From positions 1-64,000 of IMG/VR virus record IMGVR_UViG_3300032265_003779: a DNA stretch of 64,000 nucleotides, one strand, 5' to 3'. Each line of letters starts with the position of its first letter. Within the stretch, counting starts at the first letter, position 1. The stretch comes from a virus. Shown here piece by piece: positions 9,201 through 17,112 of the stretch. The position numbers and the translations under genes are program-made. The notes under the pieces are model-generated. The model did not search any database and had not been told where the DNA came from. It worked only from the letters and a program-made list of their open reading frames with translations.

Positions 9201-9770
9201 ATGAGTGTATTTCAAGTTAAATTAAATAATGGAACCCAAGGACTTTTAGACAATGATCCTAATGGAACCAGCATTCAAAGAAGCATTTATGTTCCTGGTC
9301 CCAACCGATCTAGTCATGAGCTAAAAGACGGGGAAGTATTCTCGGGGTCTAACTATTGGAAACGATTTGTTTATCCAAATACTTCAGCAGAACTATCATT
9401 TTTAATATTGTTGGAGGATGATGGGTCTACTTGGTATGATAAAGCAGATTTTAATAATATCCCAAAAGTTTATAAACTAACAATTGAAGAAGGAACCTCT
9501 TTTGCAGACAATGTGATGGATATACAAAAAGACACAGAAAGCTTTGCAGATTTTGTTCAAATCTCCAACCAATCAGATGATCCTTTAAAAATAAGATTAA
9601 ATGGATTGGATTCAGCAATATTTGATTTAGGAGGAAAAGAAGTTCAGAGTTTTGATTCAGGAGAATTAAATATTCAAAAAATAGAAGCCCTTATACCAGA
9701 AGGATACTCCGGTCCTGTTGCTCTACAAGTAATATTAGCCGTAGTAGTTATAGAATCTACTAAAAAGTAG
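9201..9770 (+). CDS. Probable virion protein, 189 aa
   Basis: A beta-rich, acidic protein. Its N-terminal 60 residues (FQVKLNNG, GTSIQRSIYV, LKDGEVFSG) align by eye with the start of the 105-residue protein at 42286 (YIVKLNPD, GKSIQRTLHG, LADGESFND), so the two share a small domain. The C-terminal half (SNQSDDPLKIRLNGLD) is also beta-prone. No ribosome binding site; the late-promoter-like element touches the ATG, consistent with a late structural role. Exact function unknown. Confidence 0.65.
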   Translation: MSVFQVKLNNGTQGLLDNDPNGTSIQRSIYVPGPNRSSHELKDGEVFSGSNYWKRFVYPNTSAELSFLILLEDDGSTWYDKADFNNIPKVYKLTIEEGTSFADNVMDIQKDTESFADFVQISNQSDDPLKIRLNGLDSAIFDLGGKEVQSFDSGELNIQKIEALIPEGYSGPVALQVILAVVVIESTKK

Positions 9771-9778
9771 GTAAAATT

Positions 9779-10021
9779 ATGCCACAATTAATAAAACCTG
9801 GAAGTGTTAGATTAGTATCAAAAGATGGAGAGGTAAGTGTGGCAATAACTATTGATTTAAATATAAATTTAACTAATTTATTAGAAGGAGTTTCTTTACC
9901 CTCTTCGTCAATACCTGACAAAACAAATAAAAAAGAAAATTCAATAACAGAAGTTACAAGCGATAAAGTTGAATGGGCTATACCTGATTTTGGATCAGAA
10001 AAAATAAATTTTGGAAAATAA
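9779..10021 (+). CDS. Small protein upstream of the actin-like gene, 80 aa
   Basis: An 80-residue protein with a beta-prone N-terminus (GSVRLVSKDGEVSVAITID), a Ser/Asn/Lys-rich linker and a distinct C-terminal segment VEWAIPDFGSEKINFGK that looks like a binding peptide. It starts 8 bases after the upstream gene and ends 15 bases before the actin-like ATPase gene. By analogy with ParM operons it could be a filament partner, but there it would normally be a DNA-binding protein, and I see no DNA-binding motif. Confidence 0.6.
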   Translation: MPQLIKPGSVRLVSKDGEVSVAITIDLNINLTNLLEGVSLPSSSIPDKTNKKENSITEVTSDKVEWAIPDFGSEKINFGK

Positions 10022-10036
10022 AAGGAGAAATAAAAA

Positions 10037-11038
10037 ATGATTGGAATGGATTGCGGAACTTATACATTAGTTTGTTGCAAAAGAGACGAAAATAAAAATT
10101 TTTCTTATAAAAAAGAAATTAATGCATTTCTTGAAATGCCTCTTGAAAACAAGTTTGTTTTTAACATGATGAAAAATGCTGGAGTTCCTCTTATTGAACG
10201 TGAAAAACAAGCATACGCTTTGGGTGAAGCCGCTGTTAATATGGCATATACAATGAGTGGACTAGAACTAAAAAGACCCATGACTTCTGGTTGTGTTAAC
10301 CCTAAAGAAAAAGATGCATTTCAAATATTAAGTATAATGCTTCACAGTTTAATTGGAGAGGTAGAAAAAGATAAAGAAATTTTATATTACTGCGTTCCAT
10401 CTAATGCTATTAACGAAGAAACAGATGCTGAGTATCATGGTAAAATACTTGATGCTATATTCAGAGCCTATAAAAGCGAAAAAGGGCACACAGTTGATCC
10501 AAGACCTATTAACGAAGCTTTAGCACTAGTTTATGCAGAACTTGGAAACAAGGCTTATACGGGCATTGGGTTAAGTTTCGGGGGGGGCATGGTAAATGTT
10601 TGCTTTGCAATGTTTGGCAATCCTCTATTCTCTTTTTCAATAGTTAATAGCGGAGATTGGATTGATAAAATGGCTGCAAAGGCTACTGGTGAAAGTACAA
10701 CATATATAAATAAAGAAAAGCATAAAATAGATCTGGCAAAAGCACCAACATCGCTTGTAGAAAGAGCGATACAAACACAATATAGAATAATGATAGAGCA
10801 TGCTGTAACTGGTATTAAGAAAGGACTTTTAAACACATCTAAAAGTGTTAAAACAGATCAAGAAATTGATTTTGTTGTAGCAGGAGGAACGTCTAGTCCT
10901 AATGGTTTTAAAGAACTGTTTGCAGAGTGTTTAAAACAAGCTGATCTTTCTGTTAAAATTGGGGATATTATTCAACCTAAAGATCCACTCTACAGTGTGG
11001 CTAAGGGCTGTTTATTGGCTGCAGAAAATGCTAATTAG
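10037..11038 (+). CDS. Actin-like ATPase (ParM/StbA/MreB superfamily)
   Basis: A 333-residue protein with the actin-fold nucleotide-binding motifs in order: phosphate-1 loop GMDCGTYTLV at the N-terminus, a connecting region PINEALALVYAELG, phosphate-2 loop GIGLSFGGGMVNV near residue 175, and an adenosine-binding segment VVAGGTSSPNGF near residue 280. Length fits ParM-type proteins. AAAGGAGAAAT precedes the ATG. Such proteins form ATP-dependent filaments that move plasmid or phage DNA, or are Hsp70-like. In a phage it may segregate or position replicating DNA. Family assignment is strong, role inferred. Confidence 0.8.
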   Translation: MIGMDCGTYTLVCCKRDENKNFSYKKEINAFLEMPLENKFVFNMMKNAGVPLIEREKQAYALGEAAVNMAYTMSGLELKRPMTSGCVNPKEKDAFQILSIMLHSLIGEVEKDKEILYYCVPSNAINEETDAEYHGKILDAIFRAYKSEKGHTVDPRPINEALALVYAELGNKAYTGIGLSFGGGMVNVCFAMFGNPLFSFSIVNSGDWIDKMAAKATGESTTYINKEKHKIDLAKAPTSLVERAIQTQYRIMIEHAVTGIKKGLLNTSKSVKTDQEIDFVVAGGTSSPNGFKELFAECLKQADLSVKIGDIIQPKDPLYSVAKGCLLAAENAN

Positions 11039-11063
11039 TGAACGAAAATATTTAAATTTTAAC

Positions 11064-11075
11064 TAATATAAATTT
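11064..11075 (+). promoter_or_regulatory. Late-promoter-like TAATATAAATTT abutting the ATG
   Basis: TAATATAAATTT directly precedes the ATG at 11076, with no ribosome binding site. It contains a TATAAAT core close to the T4 late element. Confidence 0.45.
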
Positions 11076-11528
11076 ATGCTAAAAACAATAGAAGACCTTG
11101 GAACAGCCGCATATATTCTTATGCATAACTACAAGTTGGCAGGAAGAAAAGGCAAAGAAATTATATTTGAAGTAGAAGATGATAAAGAAGAAAAGTTTGA
11201 TATTTTAGGCTTAGATTATCTAAGCAGTGAGTATCATAGATTTGATTCTTGTATAATGAGTCTTAAAAAAATAAGAGAATATAATTTCGAAGTCACTGGA
11301 AAGGCTAGGTTTGCAACAGACTTAGGAGTTGCTGCTTACATTTTGATGCACAAATATAAGGTTCTGGGTAAAAGGGGAAAGTATATCTACTTCGAGGTAG
11401 AGAGCCCAGAAGTTAATGAAAAATTTGATGAACTTGCATTTGAGTATTTGACCAGCGATTTTCATAAATTTGACTCTTGCTTAATGAGTCTTAAAAAATT
11501 AAGCGAATATATTTCTGACAGAAAATAA
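11076..11528 (+). CDS. Duplicated DUF5659-like protein
   Basis: A 150-residue protein made of two direct repeats of about 68 residues. Each repeat starts with DLG[TV]AAYILMH[NK]YK, continues through GR/KRGK.I.FEVE and ends with a FDSC[IL]MSLKK segment. The layout (a DLxxAAYLxxxGYK start, a central F-E/F strand, a terminal Leu/Lys helix) fits the small phage and mobile-element domain DUF5659, whose function is unknown. Internal duplication is plain in the sequence. A leaderless-type start element precedes it. Confidence 0.65.
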   Translation: MLKTIEDLGTAAYILMHNYKLAGRKGKEIIFEVEDDKEEKFDILGLDYLSSEYHRFDSCIMSLKKIREYNFEVTGKARFATDLGVAAYILMHKYKVLGKRGKYIYFEVESPEVNEKFDELAFEYLTSDFHKFDSCLMSLKKLSEYISDRK

Positions 11529-11539
11529 TATATATTTTT
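11526..11539 (+). promoter_or_regulatory. Late-promoter-like TAATATATATTTTT abutting the ATG
   Basis: TAATATATATTTTT ends just before the ATG at 11540 and overlaps the stop codon of the preceding gene. No ribosome binding site is present. Confidence 0.4.
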
Positions 11540-12727
11540 ATGGAAAAATCAGAATTATCTAGCATTGTTAGTCTTGTAGACGAATTTGTAAAATTGCTTA
11601 AAAAAGAACTGCTTTCTGTAGAAGCTCCCATATCAAGAGGCATTTGGGACAAAATGAAAAATTGGTGGCACAATTTAACCAAAAAAAATGATCCAAAAAA
11701 TCCATACTTTTATAAAAATAAATTTGGAGCTTTGGGCTATCCAGAAGAAAAAGAGGAACCTGATTTAGCAATTGAGTCGAAAAGGTTATCATTAGAAGAA
11801 TATAAATTTATTAGAGACTGTTATGAAGACTTAGAATCTAGCTTAGAGGTTTTATCTGAAGAAACAGTTAGTGATTCTGAAAATATAAAAAAATTAAAAC
11901 TATTTAAGATAATTGATTCTTGGGCTAGTAGATTTAAAAAAGCAATAATAGGAAAATTTATAGTCTCAACAAAGTCAGAACAGCCAAAAGAAATTCCACA
12001 ACCAGAAATAAAAGCAAAAGAAGAACCAAAGCTTAAAACAACAAATATTAGTGCTAGCTCAAGTCCTGGGGAAAGAATGGATGTTGGTGCTAAATCTGAT
12101 TTAAATATAAGACCGGATGTTAGTGCAATAAGATCAAAGCAAGAATTAAAATCAATGGAAGAAATTCCAGCTACAAAGCCTGAATTAAAAAAAATAGCTT
12201 CAACTAATAAAGAAGAAGAAGAAGAAGAGCATTTAGGCTCTGGTAGGGCAGGAAGTGGGCTTACTATACAGTGGTATGAAAATCGCTTCGTTGTAATAAA
12301 ATCAGTTGACGGAAAAAAGAGAAAAGTTGATTTAGATGCAGAAAATATAAAACCTATAAGTGAATTAGAAAAGAAAGCAAAAGATCAAATTGAAAAAGAG
12401 AGTTATGCTGCTGAGAATTATTTAAAGCGTAAAGTTTATGATAAAATAACATCCTACAAAAAAGGCTATCGACTTTACACAATAGATGCTTCAAAATTTG
12501 ATGAAGAGTTTAAAAAAGTATTTACAAGTGTTTTAGAAGAAATATCCAAGAAATATCAAAGTAAAGATGCTAAAATTATAACAAAAGGAAAAGAACTTCA
12601 CGAAGAAATATCAGAATTAGTTTTTGAAAAAATTAATGAAATCTTTAATCAAGAAAAAGAAAAAGAAATCAACACCGAGAATGACATCGATCCTACCCAT
12701 ACACATGATAATCCAGACTATGTTTAA
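11540..12727 (+). CDS. Hypothetical charged protein, 395 aa
   Basis: A long, highly charged protein with no family I recognise. The N-terminal 65 residues are helical and end in a Trp-rich stretch (DKMKNWWHNLTKK). A Lys/Glu/Pro-rich, probably disordered linker (about residues 145-235) contains SSSPGERMD and an EEEEEE run. The C-terminal 150 residues look folded (GLTIQWYENRFVVIKSVDGKK) and helical, ending HTHDNPDYV. Its start lacks a binding site but follows a late-promoter-like element. A virion or internal protein is possible. Confidence 0.65.
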   Translation: MEKSELSSIVSLVDEFVKLLKKELLSVEAPISRGIWDKMKNWWHNLTKKNDPKNPYFYKNKFGALGYPEEKEEPDLAIESKRLSLEEYKFIRDCYEDLESSLEVLSEETVSDSENIKKLKLFKIIDSWASRFKKAIIGKFIVSTKSEQPKEIPQPEIKAKEEPKLKTTNISASSSPGERMDVGAKSDLNIRPDVSAIRSKQELKSMEEIPATKPELKKIASTNKEEEEEEHLGSGRAGSGLTIQWYENRFVVIKSVDGKKRKVDLDAENIKPISELEKKAKDQIEKESYAAENYLKRKVYDKITSYKKGYRLYTIDASKFDEEFKKVFTSVLEEISKKYQSKDAKIITKGKELHEEISELVFEKINEIFNQEKEKEINTENDIDPTHTHDNPDYV

Positions 12728-13086
12728 TTTTTATCAATTAGTTTATTTAACATGTCTACATCTATGTTGATGGAATCAGATAGTGGAAGTTCTTTATCTT
12801 TTTCTATAGTTTCAGTTGAGCCATTCATTTGATTTATAATTTTTTGGTGTTCTGGGTTGTCCGGATCTAAATGTTGCTCTTCACATATTCCTATTATATT
12901 TTTTATAAAAAACAAATTTTTGCATTTAGTTATTGGGTGAACTGTTTCTAAGATATCATTATCGCAACTTGTTAAAATGCCAGTAAAATAATCGTTATAT
13001 TGAGAATCATTAAAGTTTCTTCCTATATTTTCTGTAAATATAGTAACAGGCTTTCCAATAAGATCTTTTAATTTATAATTTCCCAT
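12724..13086 (-). CDS. Hypothetical protein next to primase, 120 aa
   Basis: A 120-residue protein with an N-terminal beta-rich part (KLKDLIGKPVTIFTENIG) followed by DYFTGILTSCDNDILET and FFIKNIIGICEE, suggesting a small beta-barrel (SH3 or Sm-like) fold, and an acidic C-terminal tail. It begins 5 bases downstream of the primase stop, so it is probably in the same transcript. It converges on the 395-residue gene with 4 bases of overlap. Function unknown. Confidence 0.65.
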   Translation of the reverse strand: MGNYKLKDLIGKPVTIFTENIGRNFNDSQYNDYFTGILTSCDNDILETVHPITKCKNLFFIKNIIGICEEQHLDPDNPEHQKIINQMNGSTETIEKDKELPLSDSINIDVDMLNKLIDKN

Positions 13087-13090
13087 AAAT

Positions 13091-14146
13091 TCATATTCCT
13101 TTTAATTTAAAATAATCACCACCGGTGCCCAAGGGAGCCTGAAAATCAAGCTTCTTTTTACTTGCTATCATATAGCTTTTCATCACATTAGGACCTTCTT
13201 TTACAAACATTTCATTCCAATCTTTATATGCTTTGTAAGGACTGACGAACATAAGCCTATCTTTTAAGTTTTTTGACTCTAAGTTTCTATTAATTATATC
13301 TGTCATTATCATCATGCCTCCGGAGCCCGCCTTATCGTTATCCAGGCATATTACTATTTTATAATCTTTAATTAGATTCATTTGTTTATCATCTAAGTTT
13401 TTACCTCCACAAGCGATGCCATTTAATCCAGAATAAAAAATACTTAAAGCATCAAATTCTCCTTCACAAAGGTATATTTCTTCTCCAGAGTCTGCCCAAT
13501 TGCCACCAGCAAAATACAAAACATCAGACTTGCCAACACCAACTTCTTTTGGTGGACCACGATATCTTAATTTAGAATTTCCAACATGACGACCATTCCA
13601 ATAAAACAAATTTCCATCTCTATCATAGTATGGAATTATTATTCTGGCTTTGTATGGATCTGTTTTGCAAATATAAAGTCCGTCTACTGGTATCTTTCTT
13701 TTTTTAAGATATTCTGTAGCTAAATTTCTCCAAAAATTATTATTAGGAAGAGAGCTTATTAGGCTGCTGCCTTCGGGTAGGAGAAGTTGTTTCTTCTCAG
13801 GAACAATATTTGGCTGATCTTCTTTATCTTGATTTTCAAAAAACTCAAATAATTGTTGTTCTAAATCTTCTATTGAGGATCTTCCATAAAAAATTGATAC
13901 AGCTTTATCCCTGCTGCATTTATCAACAATTTGTATTAATTTTATTAAAGATCCTTTTTTATCTGTTTTAAAGCAGTGGAAAACACCATTATTTCTACCT
14001 TTTTTTCCACCAGAAGGACTACACCACAAATGGTGCTTAGTATCATCTGCGAATATTGAATTTATAACAATTTCATTTCCTTTAACAATTATATCTCCAT
14101 CAAACCTATCCTCTGCCCATTTTTGAAAATTTTCAAATATTCCCAT
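13091..14146 (-). CDS. gp61: DNA primase, T4 gp61-like, Toprim domain
   Basis: A 351-residue protein making RNA primers for lagging-strand synthesis. The N-terminal region has a zinc-finger-like core (LWCSPSGGKKG, then FHCFKTDKKGSLIKLI), like the CHC2-type start of DnaG-family primases. The Toprim domain follows near residue 215, with the acidic motif YLCEGEFDALS and later VICLDNDKAGSGG, which bind catalytic metals. I start at 14146 (MGIFENFQKWAEDRF); a longer frame up to 14212 has no supporting site. It diverges from the Cas4-like nuclease gene. Its gp41-type helicase partner is not in the window. Confidence 0.85.
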   Translation of the reverse strand: MGIFENFQKWAEDRFDGDIIVKGNEIVINSIFADDTKHHLWCSPSGGKKGRNNGVFHCFKTDKKGSLIKLIQIVDKCSRDKAVSIFYGRSSIEDLEQQLFEFFENQDKEDQPNIVPEKKQLLLPEGSSLISSLPNNNFWRNLATEYLKKRKIPVDGLYICKTDPYKARIIIPYYDRDGNLFYWNGRHVGNSKLRYRGPPKEVGVGKSDVLYFAGGNWADSGEEIYLCEGEFDALSIFYSGLNGIACGGKNLDDKQMNLIKDYKIVICLDNDKAGSGGMMIMTDIINRNLESKNLKDRLMFVSPYKAYKDWNEMFVKEGPNVMKSYMIASKKKLDFQAPLGTGGDYFKLKGI

Positions 14147-14197
14147 GATTTCAATTATATCAAGATCTTTTCTTTTTGCAATTACTACTTTAACTGC

Positions 14198-14953
14198 ATG
14201 AAAATAGAACACCTATCCGTGAGCAGAAAACAACTTTGGGATCAATGTCAACAGGCTTACAAGTATAAATATCATCTTGGAGTAGAGGTTAAAGAACCAG
14301 AACCAGAATACTTTTTGTATGGAAAACTTGTTCACAAAGTAGCAGAAGACTATGTCAAAGACAAAGGTAAAACAAAAATAGACGAAATTTTAAAACCATA
14401 TTTACAAGGAAGTTTATTGCTAGAAAATAAAAAAGTAGAATTATCTTCTGAGTATAAGAACAAGCTCGCAGAACATTTAACAAATATTAAAAAATTAACT
14501 GATCGTGTTGGATTTGAAGGCGAAACAGAATACTTCTTTAAATATGATCTTGATCCTCCAAAAGGAAAACATGTAACAGGAGTAATTGATAGATTTTTTA
14601 TAAAAGAAGATACTTGCTTTATAATAGACTATAAAACAACAAAGAAAGGTAGATGGAGAAAAACTCCAGAAACCATAAGACAAGATATTCAAATGCTTTG
14701 TTACGCAAGAGTAATTCAGAGAAACTTTAATATAAAGGCGGAAAATATTAGAGCGGCTTTATACTATTTGTCGGGAGGTGATATTATCGCAACAAAATTT
14801 AATCAAAACATGTTGGATAAAACAGAGCAAATTCTTCTTGAAGCATATAATTCAATAGAATCAAAAGATCCAGATGAAGTTTTTGGCAAAGTAGGAGAAC
14901 ACTGTGTGCGATGCCAATATAAAAAATTGTGTCCTTTTTATAATATAATTTAA
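14198..14953 (+). CDS. Cas4/RecB-like PD-(D/E)XK nuclease
   Basis: A 251-residue nuclease of the PD-(D/E)XK superfamily. Motifs in order: LSVSRKQLWDQCQQAYKYKY at the N-terminus with the first Cys, YGKLVHKVAED with the conserved His, VTGVIDRFF, the catalytic IIDYKTTKKGRW, QMLCYARVI and the C-terminal cluster HCVRCQYKKLCPF. The four cysteines match the iron-sulfur cluster arrangement of Cas4/AddB-type nucleases. I start at 14198 because the upstream frame has no support and overlaps the primase start. Likely an exonuclease for phage recombination or replication rather than CRISPR, as no cas genes or array are present. Confidence 0.8.
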   Translation: MKIEHLSVSRKQLWDQCQQAYKYKYHLGVEVKEPEPEYFLYGKLVHKVAEDYVKDKGKTKIDEILKPYLQGSLLLENKKVELSSEYKNKLAEHLTNIKKLTDRVGFEGETEYFFKYDLDPPKGKHVTGVIDRFFIKEDTCFIIDYKTTKKGRWRKTPETIRQDIQMLCYARVIQRNFNIKAENIRAALYYLSGGDIIATKFNQNMLDKTEQILLEAYNSIESKDPDEVFGKVGEHCVRCQYKKLCPFYNII

Positions 14954-15846
14954 AAAGAGAGTGGTGTTAAAATATAATCTTCATCAAAAATTTCTTCTTT
15001 ATTTGTGTTTCTGTTCATTACCTTTATTTTTCTTTTGTTGACTTTTAACAACCAATCAAATTCATTCTTTGACCAATACTCATGAATCACGCTTAAAGGA
15101 GTAAAATATCCTTGTCCAGTGCCATCAAAAGCACTAGTTCCCCAGCAAGTTCCTATGTAAAAGTTTTCATCCATTAAGCCGCCGCCGGATCTTCCAGGTC
15201 TTGGGCTGTTTTGAATAGTAACCAAGTTTTTATCTCTTATTCCAAGAATTTCTACATTATAATGAGCAACTTCTTTTGCACCGTCGCATCCAAGTGAATG
15301 AACCTTTCTGCCTTTGACATAATCGTAGTCTTTTGGAGCTATTGGGTAGTATCCCGGAATCCAGTTGGGCTTAAAAGTCACTAATGCTGTATCACATCCT
15401 TTTACATAACTATAGAAGATTACTTCAGCTTCATATTCAGCAGGAATTTTTAATTTAACTTCATTATGATACCAGGTTATTACTTTACACTTCATTTTCT
15501 TAATCTTGCCTTGGCTATATGTCATCTGTCCTTCGTTCCAAAGATGTCCGCAAGTGGCAACATAAGCAATATTTTCTTTTTTATTATAATATATTATTGT
15601 TCCAGAACCGGCTGATGCTGAACCATCCCCCGATGGAGCTTTAATTTGAACGGAAACAGCTAAGAATTTATTATATTCCTCTCCTCTTTCTTCTAACGGC
15701 ATGCCATAAAGATCATCTTCATCAAAAATTGGAACAGGAGGCATTAATGGCATTTTATCAATTGGACTTCTTATTTGCTGAGCAGACAAAGAAGAAGGAC
15801 TGATAAAGAAGAACATTAAAAAAGTCAAAAAATATTTGTTTGTCAT
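14950..15846 (-). CDS. Secreted trypsin-like serine protease
   Basis: A 298-residue protein with an N-terminal signal peptide (MTNKYFLTFLMFFFIS, likely cleaved after SLSA). The catalytic triad is readable: His101 in VATCGHLW, Asp152 in GCDTALVTF and Ser220 in GRSGGGL, the trypsin/HtrA fold order. There is no PDZ domain. The protein should be exported by the host Sec system. Possible jobs are host envelope damage, cleavage of surface proteins or superinfection control; none is shown by the sequence. It converges on the nuclease gene with a 4-base overlap. Confidence 0.8.
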   Translation of the reverse strand: MTNKYFLTFLMFFFISPSSLSAQQIRSPIDKMPLMPPVPIFDEDDLYGMPLEERGEEYNKFLAVSVQIKAPSGDGSASAGSGTIIYYNKKENIAYVATCGHLWNEGQMTYSQGKIKKMKCKVITWYHNEVKLKIPAEYEAEVIFYSYVKGCDTALVTFKPNWIPGYYPIAPKDYDYVKGRKVHSLGCDGAKEVAHYNVEILGIRDKNLVTIQNSPRPGRSGGGLMDENFYIGTCWGTSAFDGTGQGYFTPLSVIHEYWSKNEFDWLLKVNKRKIKVMNRNTNKEEIFDEDYILTPLSF

Positions 15847-15894
15847 AAAACACCCATTTCTATAATATTTAAATTAGTATACTCAATTATTTTC

Positions 15895-16341
15895 ATGTCA
15901 TCTGTATTATGTGTATCTCACAATATATTTCTAACAAGAGAAGAACGATATCGTTTATATGAAATTGGAAATATAGAAGTTGTAGGAGTAAGCATCCCTG
16001 TTTGGTTTAATAAAAATGAAACAACGGAACCAGCAATAGAAGTATTTTGTAAATATTATTTTCAATGTAAAAATAAAAATTTTAAAAAAAATATAGAGAT
16101 AGCTGATGATGGATATGAGATAAATTTATTTAAAAATAATATTTTTAATGGAATGTCAAATAAAATTAAAAAATACTTTAAAATGAAAGAAAATTCCTAT
16201 ATTCCAAATGCTAAATCACTACTAGATATAAGGGATGGAGGATCAGAGTGGTGCAACTTTAAATCATATGATTCATATTATAATATAATTCACAGTATTG
16301 AGATACAAAAAATAGAAAATTTAACAAACTCTTTGTTTTAG
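15895..16341 (+). CDS. Hypothetical protein, 148 aa
   Basis: A 148-residue protein without a recognised domain. The N-terminus is hydrophobic and beta-prone (SSVLCVSHNIF, IEVVGVSIPVWF); the middle is Lys/Asn-rich; the C-terminus has GGSEWCNFKSYDSYY. It diverges from the protease gene and starts without an evident ribosome binding site after an AT-rich stretch. It overlaps the convergent gene by 4 bases. Confidence 0.6.
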   Translation: MSSVLCVSHNIFLTREERYRLYEIGNIEVVGVSIPVWFNKNETTEPAIEVFCKYYFQCKNKNFKKNIEIADDGYEINLFKNNIFNGMSNKIKKYFKMKENSYIPNAKSLLDIRDGGSEWCNFKSYDSYYNIIHSIEIQKIENLTNSLF

Positions 16342-16817
16342 TTGGTTAAAGATAAACTCATGTCCATTATGACAGAGTTACCAGCAGTTAGGATTACAGT
16401 TTGTGATAATCTTGCAGAACTTATTAAAATTCCACTAGATTTTGCTGTTGTAAGAAATATATTATTTACAGGACCCCAGCCTACCAAGGATGCATCAAAA
16501 ACTATAGCGTTGCTTTTAACTGCGTAAGATCCATTTGATAAAAATGGAGTGCTCCAACTAGCTATCTCTTGTCTTTTATAAGATGTTTGAGATAAAGGCT
16601 CTCCGGTAATAGAAGTTATTGTGTCAGACGAGCTTAAAGTTACTCTATTGTCTAATCCTACCCAGTAACTGGTTGCTATGCCGCCTTGTTTAAAAAGAGC
16701 GTTTAACATATATTGCTCTCCTAATTGGTGAACAATATTTTTAATATTTTTTTGTTCAAAAATAATATTTTTATAATTATCAAAAACAGTAAAATTATTA
16801 ATTGTCATTAATTGCAT
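16338..16817 (-). CDS. Probable virion protein, 159 aa
   Basis: A Ser/Thr-rich, beta-prone protein reminiscent of small fibre or head-decoration proteins: SYWVGLDNRVTL, then WSTPFLSNGSYAV and a C-terminal stretch LTAGNSVIMDMSLSLTN. The start at 16817 has AAGGAAC upstream and overlaps the preceding Cys-rich gene by 20 bases. It lies downstream of the terminase gene in the same direction. A structural role is likely but the position in the virion is not evident. Confidence 0.6.
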   Translation of the reverse strand: MQLMTINNFTVFDNYKNIIFEQKNIKNIVHQLGEQYMLNALFKQGGIATSYWVGLDNRVTLSSSDTITSITGEPLSQTSYKRQEIASWSTPFLSNGSYAVKSNAIVFDASLVGWGPVNNIFLTTAKSSGILISSARLSQTVILTAGNSVIMDMSLSLTN

Positions 16818-17109
16818 TTTTTTGTTCCTTTATCAAATTATCTAAAACGTCTAAAGAAAGCTGTGGGTTTGGAAAATATAATTTCTTTTCCTCTTTATAA
16901 GAGAGTGTCTTTTTGCACAACTTTCCTTCGCGGCACTCCTTGCAAACTCCACACGGACGGTATGCCCTATTTTTATGCTTTTTTATTAATTTTTCAAAAT
17001 TAATAATTATTTGTTTTATTAAAACCCTTAAGCTTTCTGTTTCGTTGTTATTTTTACAACTATTTAAAGCTAAATTTAAATACTTCAAAACATCTTCATA
17101 GTTTTTCAT
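16798..17109 (-). CDS. Small Cys-cluster protein, 103 aa
   Basis: A mostly helical, basic 103-residue protein with a central cysteine cluster RPCGVCKECREGKLCKK (spacing C-x2-C-x2-C-x5-C), likely binding zinc. It begins 3 bases after the terminase stop codon, so it is probably co-expressed with the terminase, and it overlaps the next gene by 20 bases. Function unknown; a packaging-related accessory role is only a positional guess. Confidence 0.65.
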   Translation of the reverse strand: MKNYEDVLKYLNLALNSCKNNNETESLRVLIKQIIINFEKLIKKHKNRAYRPCGVCKECREGKLCKKTLSYKEEKKLYFPNPQLSLDVLDNLIKEQKNAINDN

Positions 17110-17112
17110 GTT

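Noticed and set aside
14198-14953. Cas4 as part of a CRISPR system
   Set aside because: No array and no other cas gene in the window; phage Cas4-like nucleases are common on their own.
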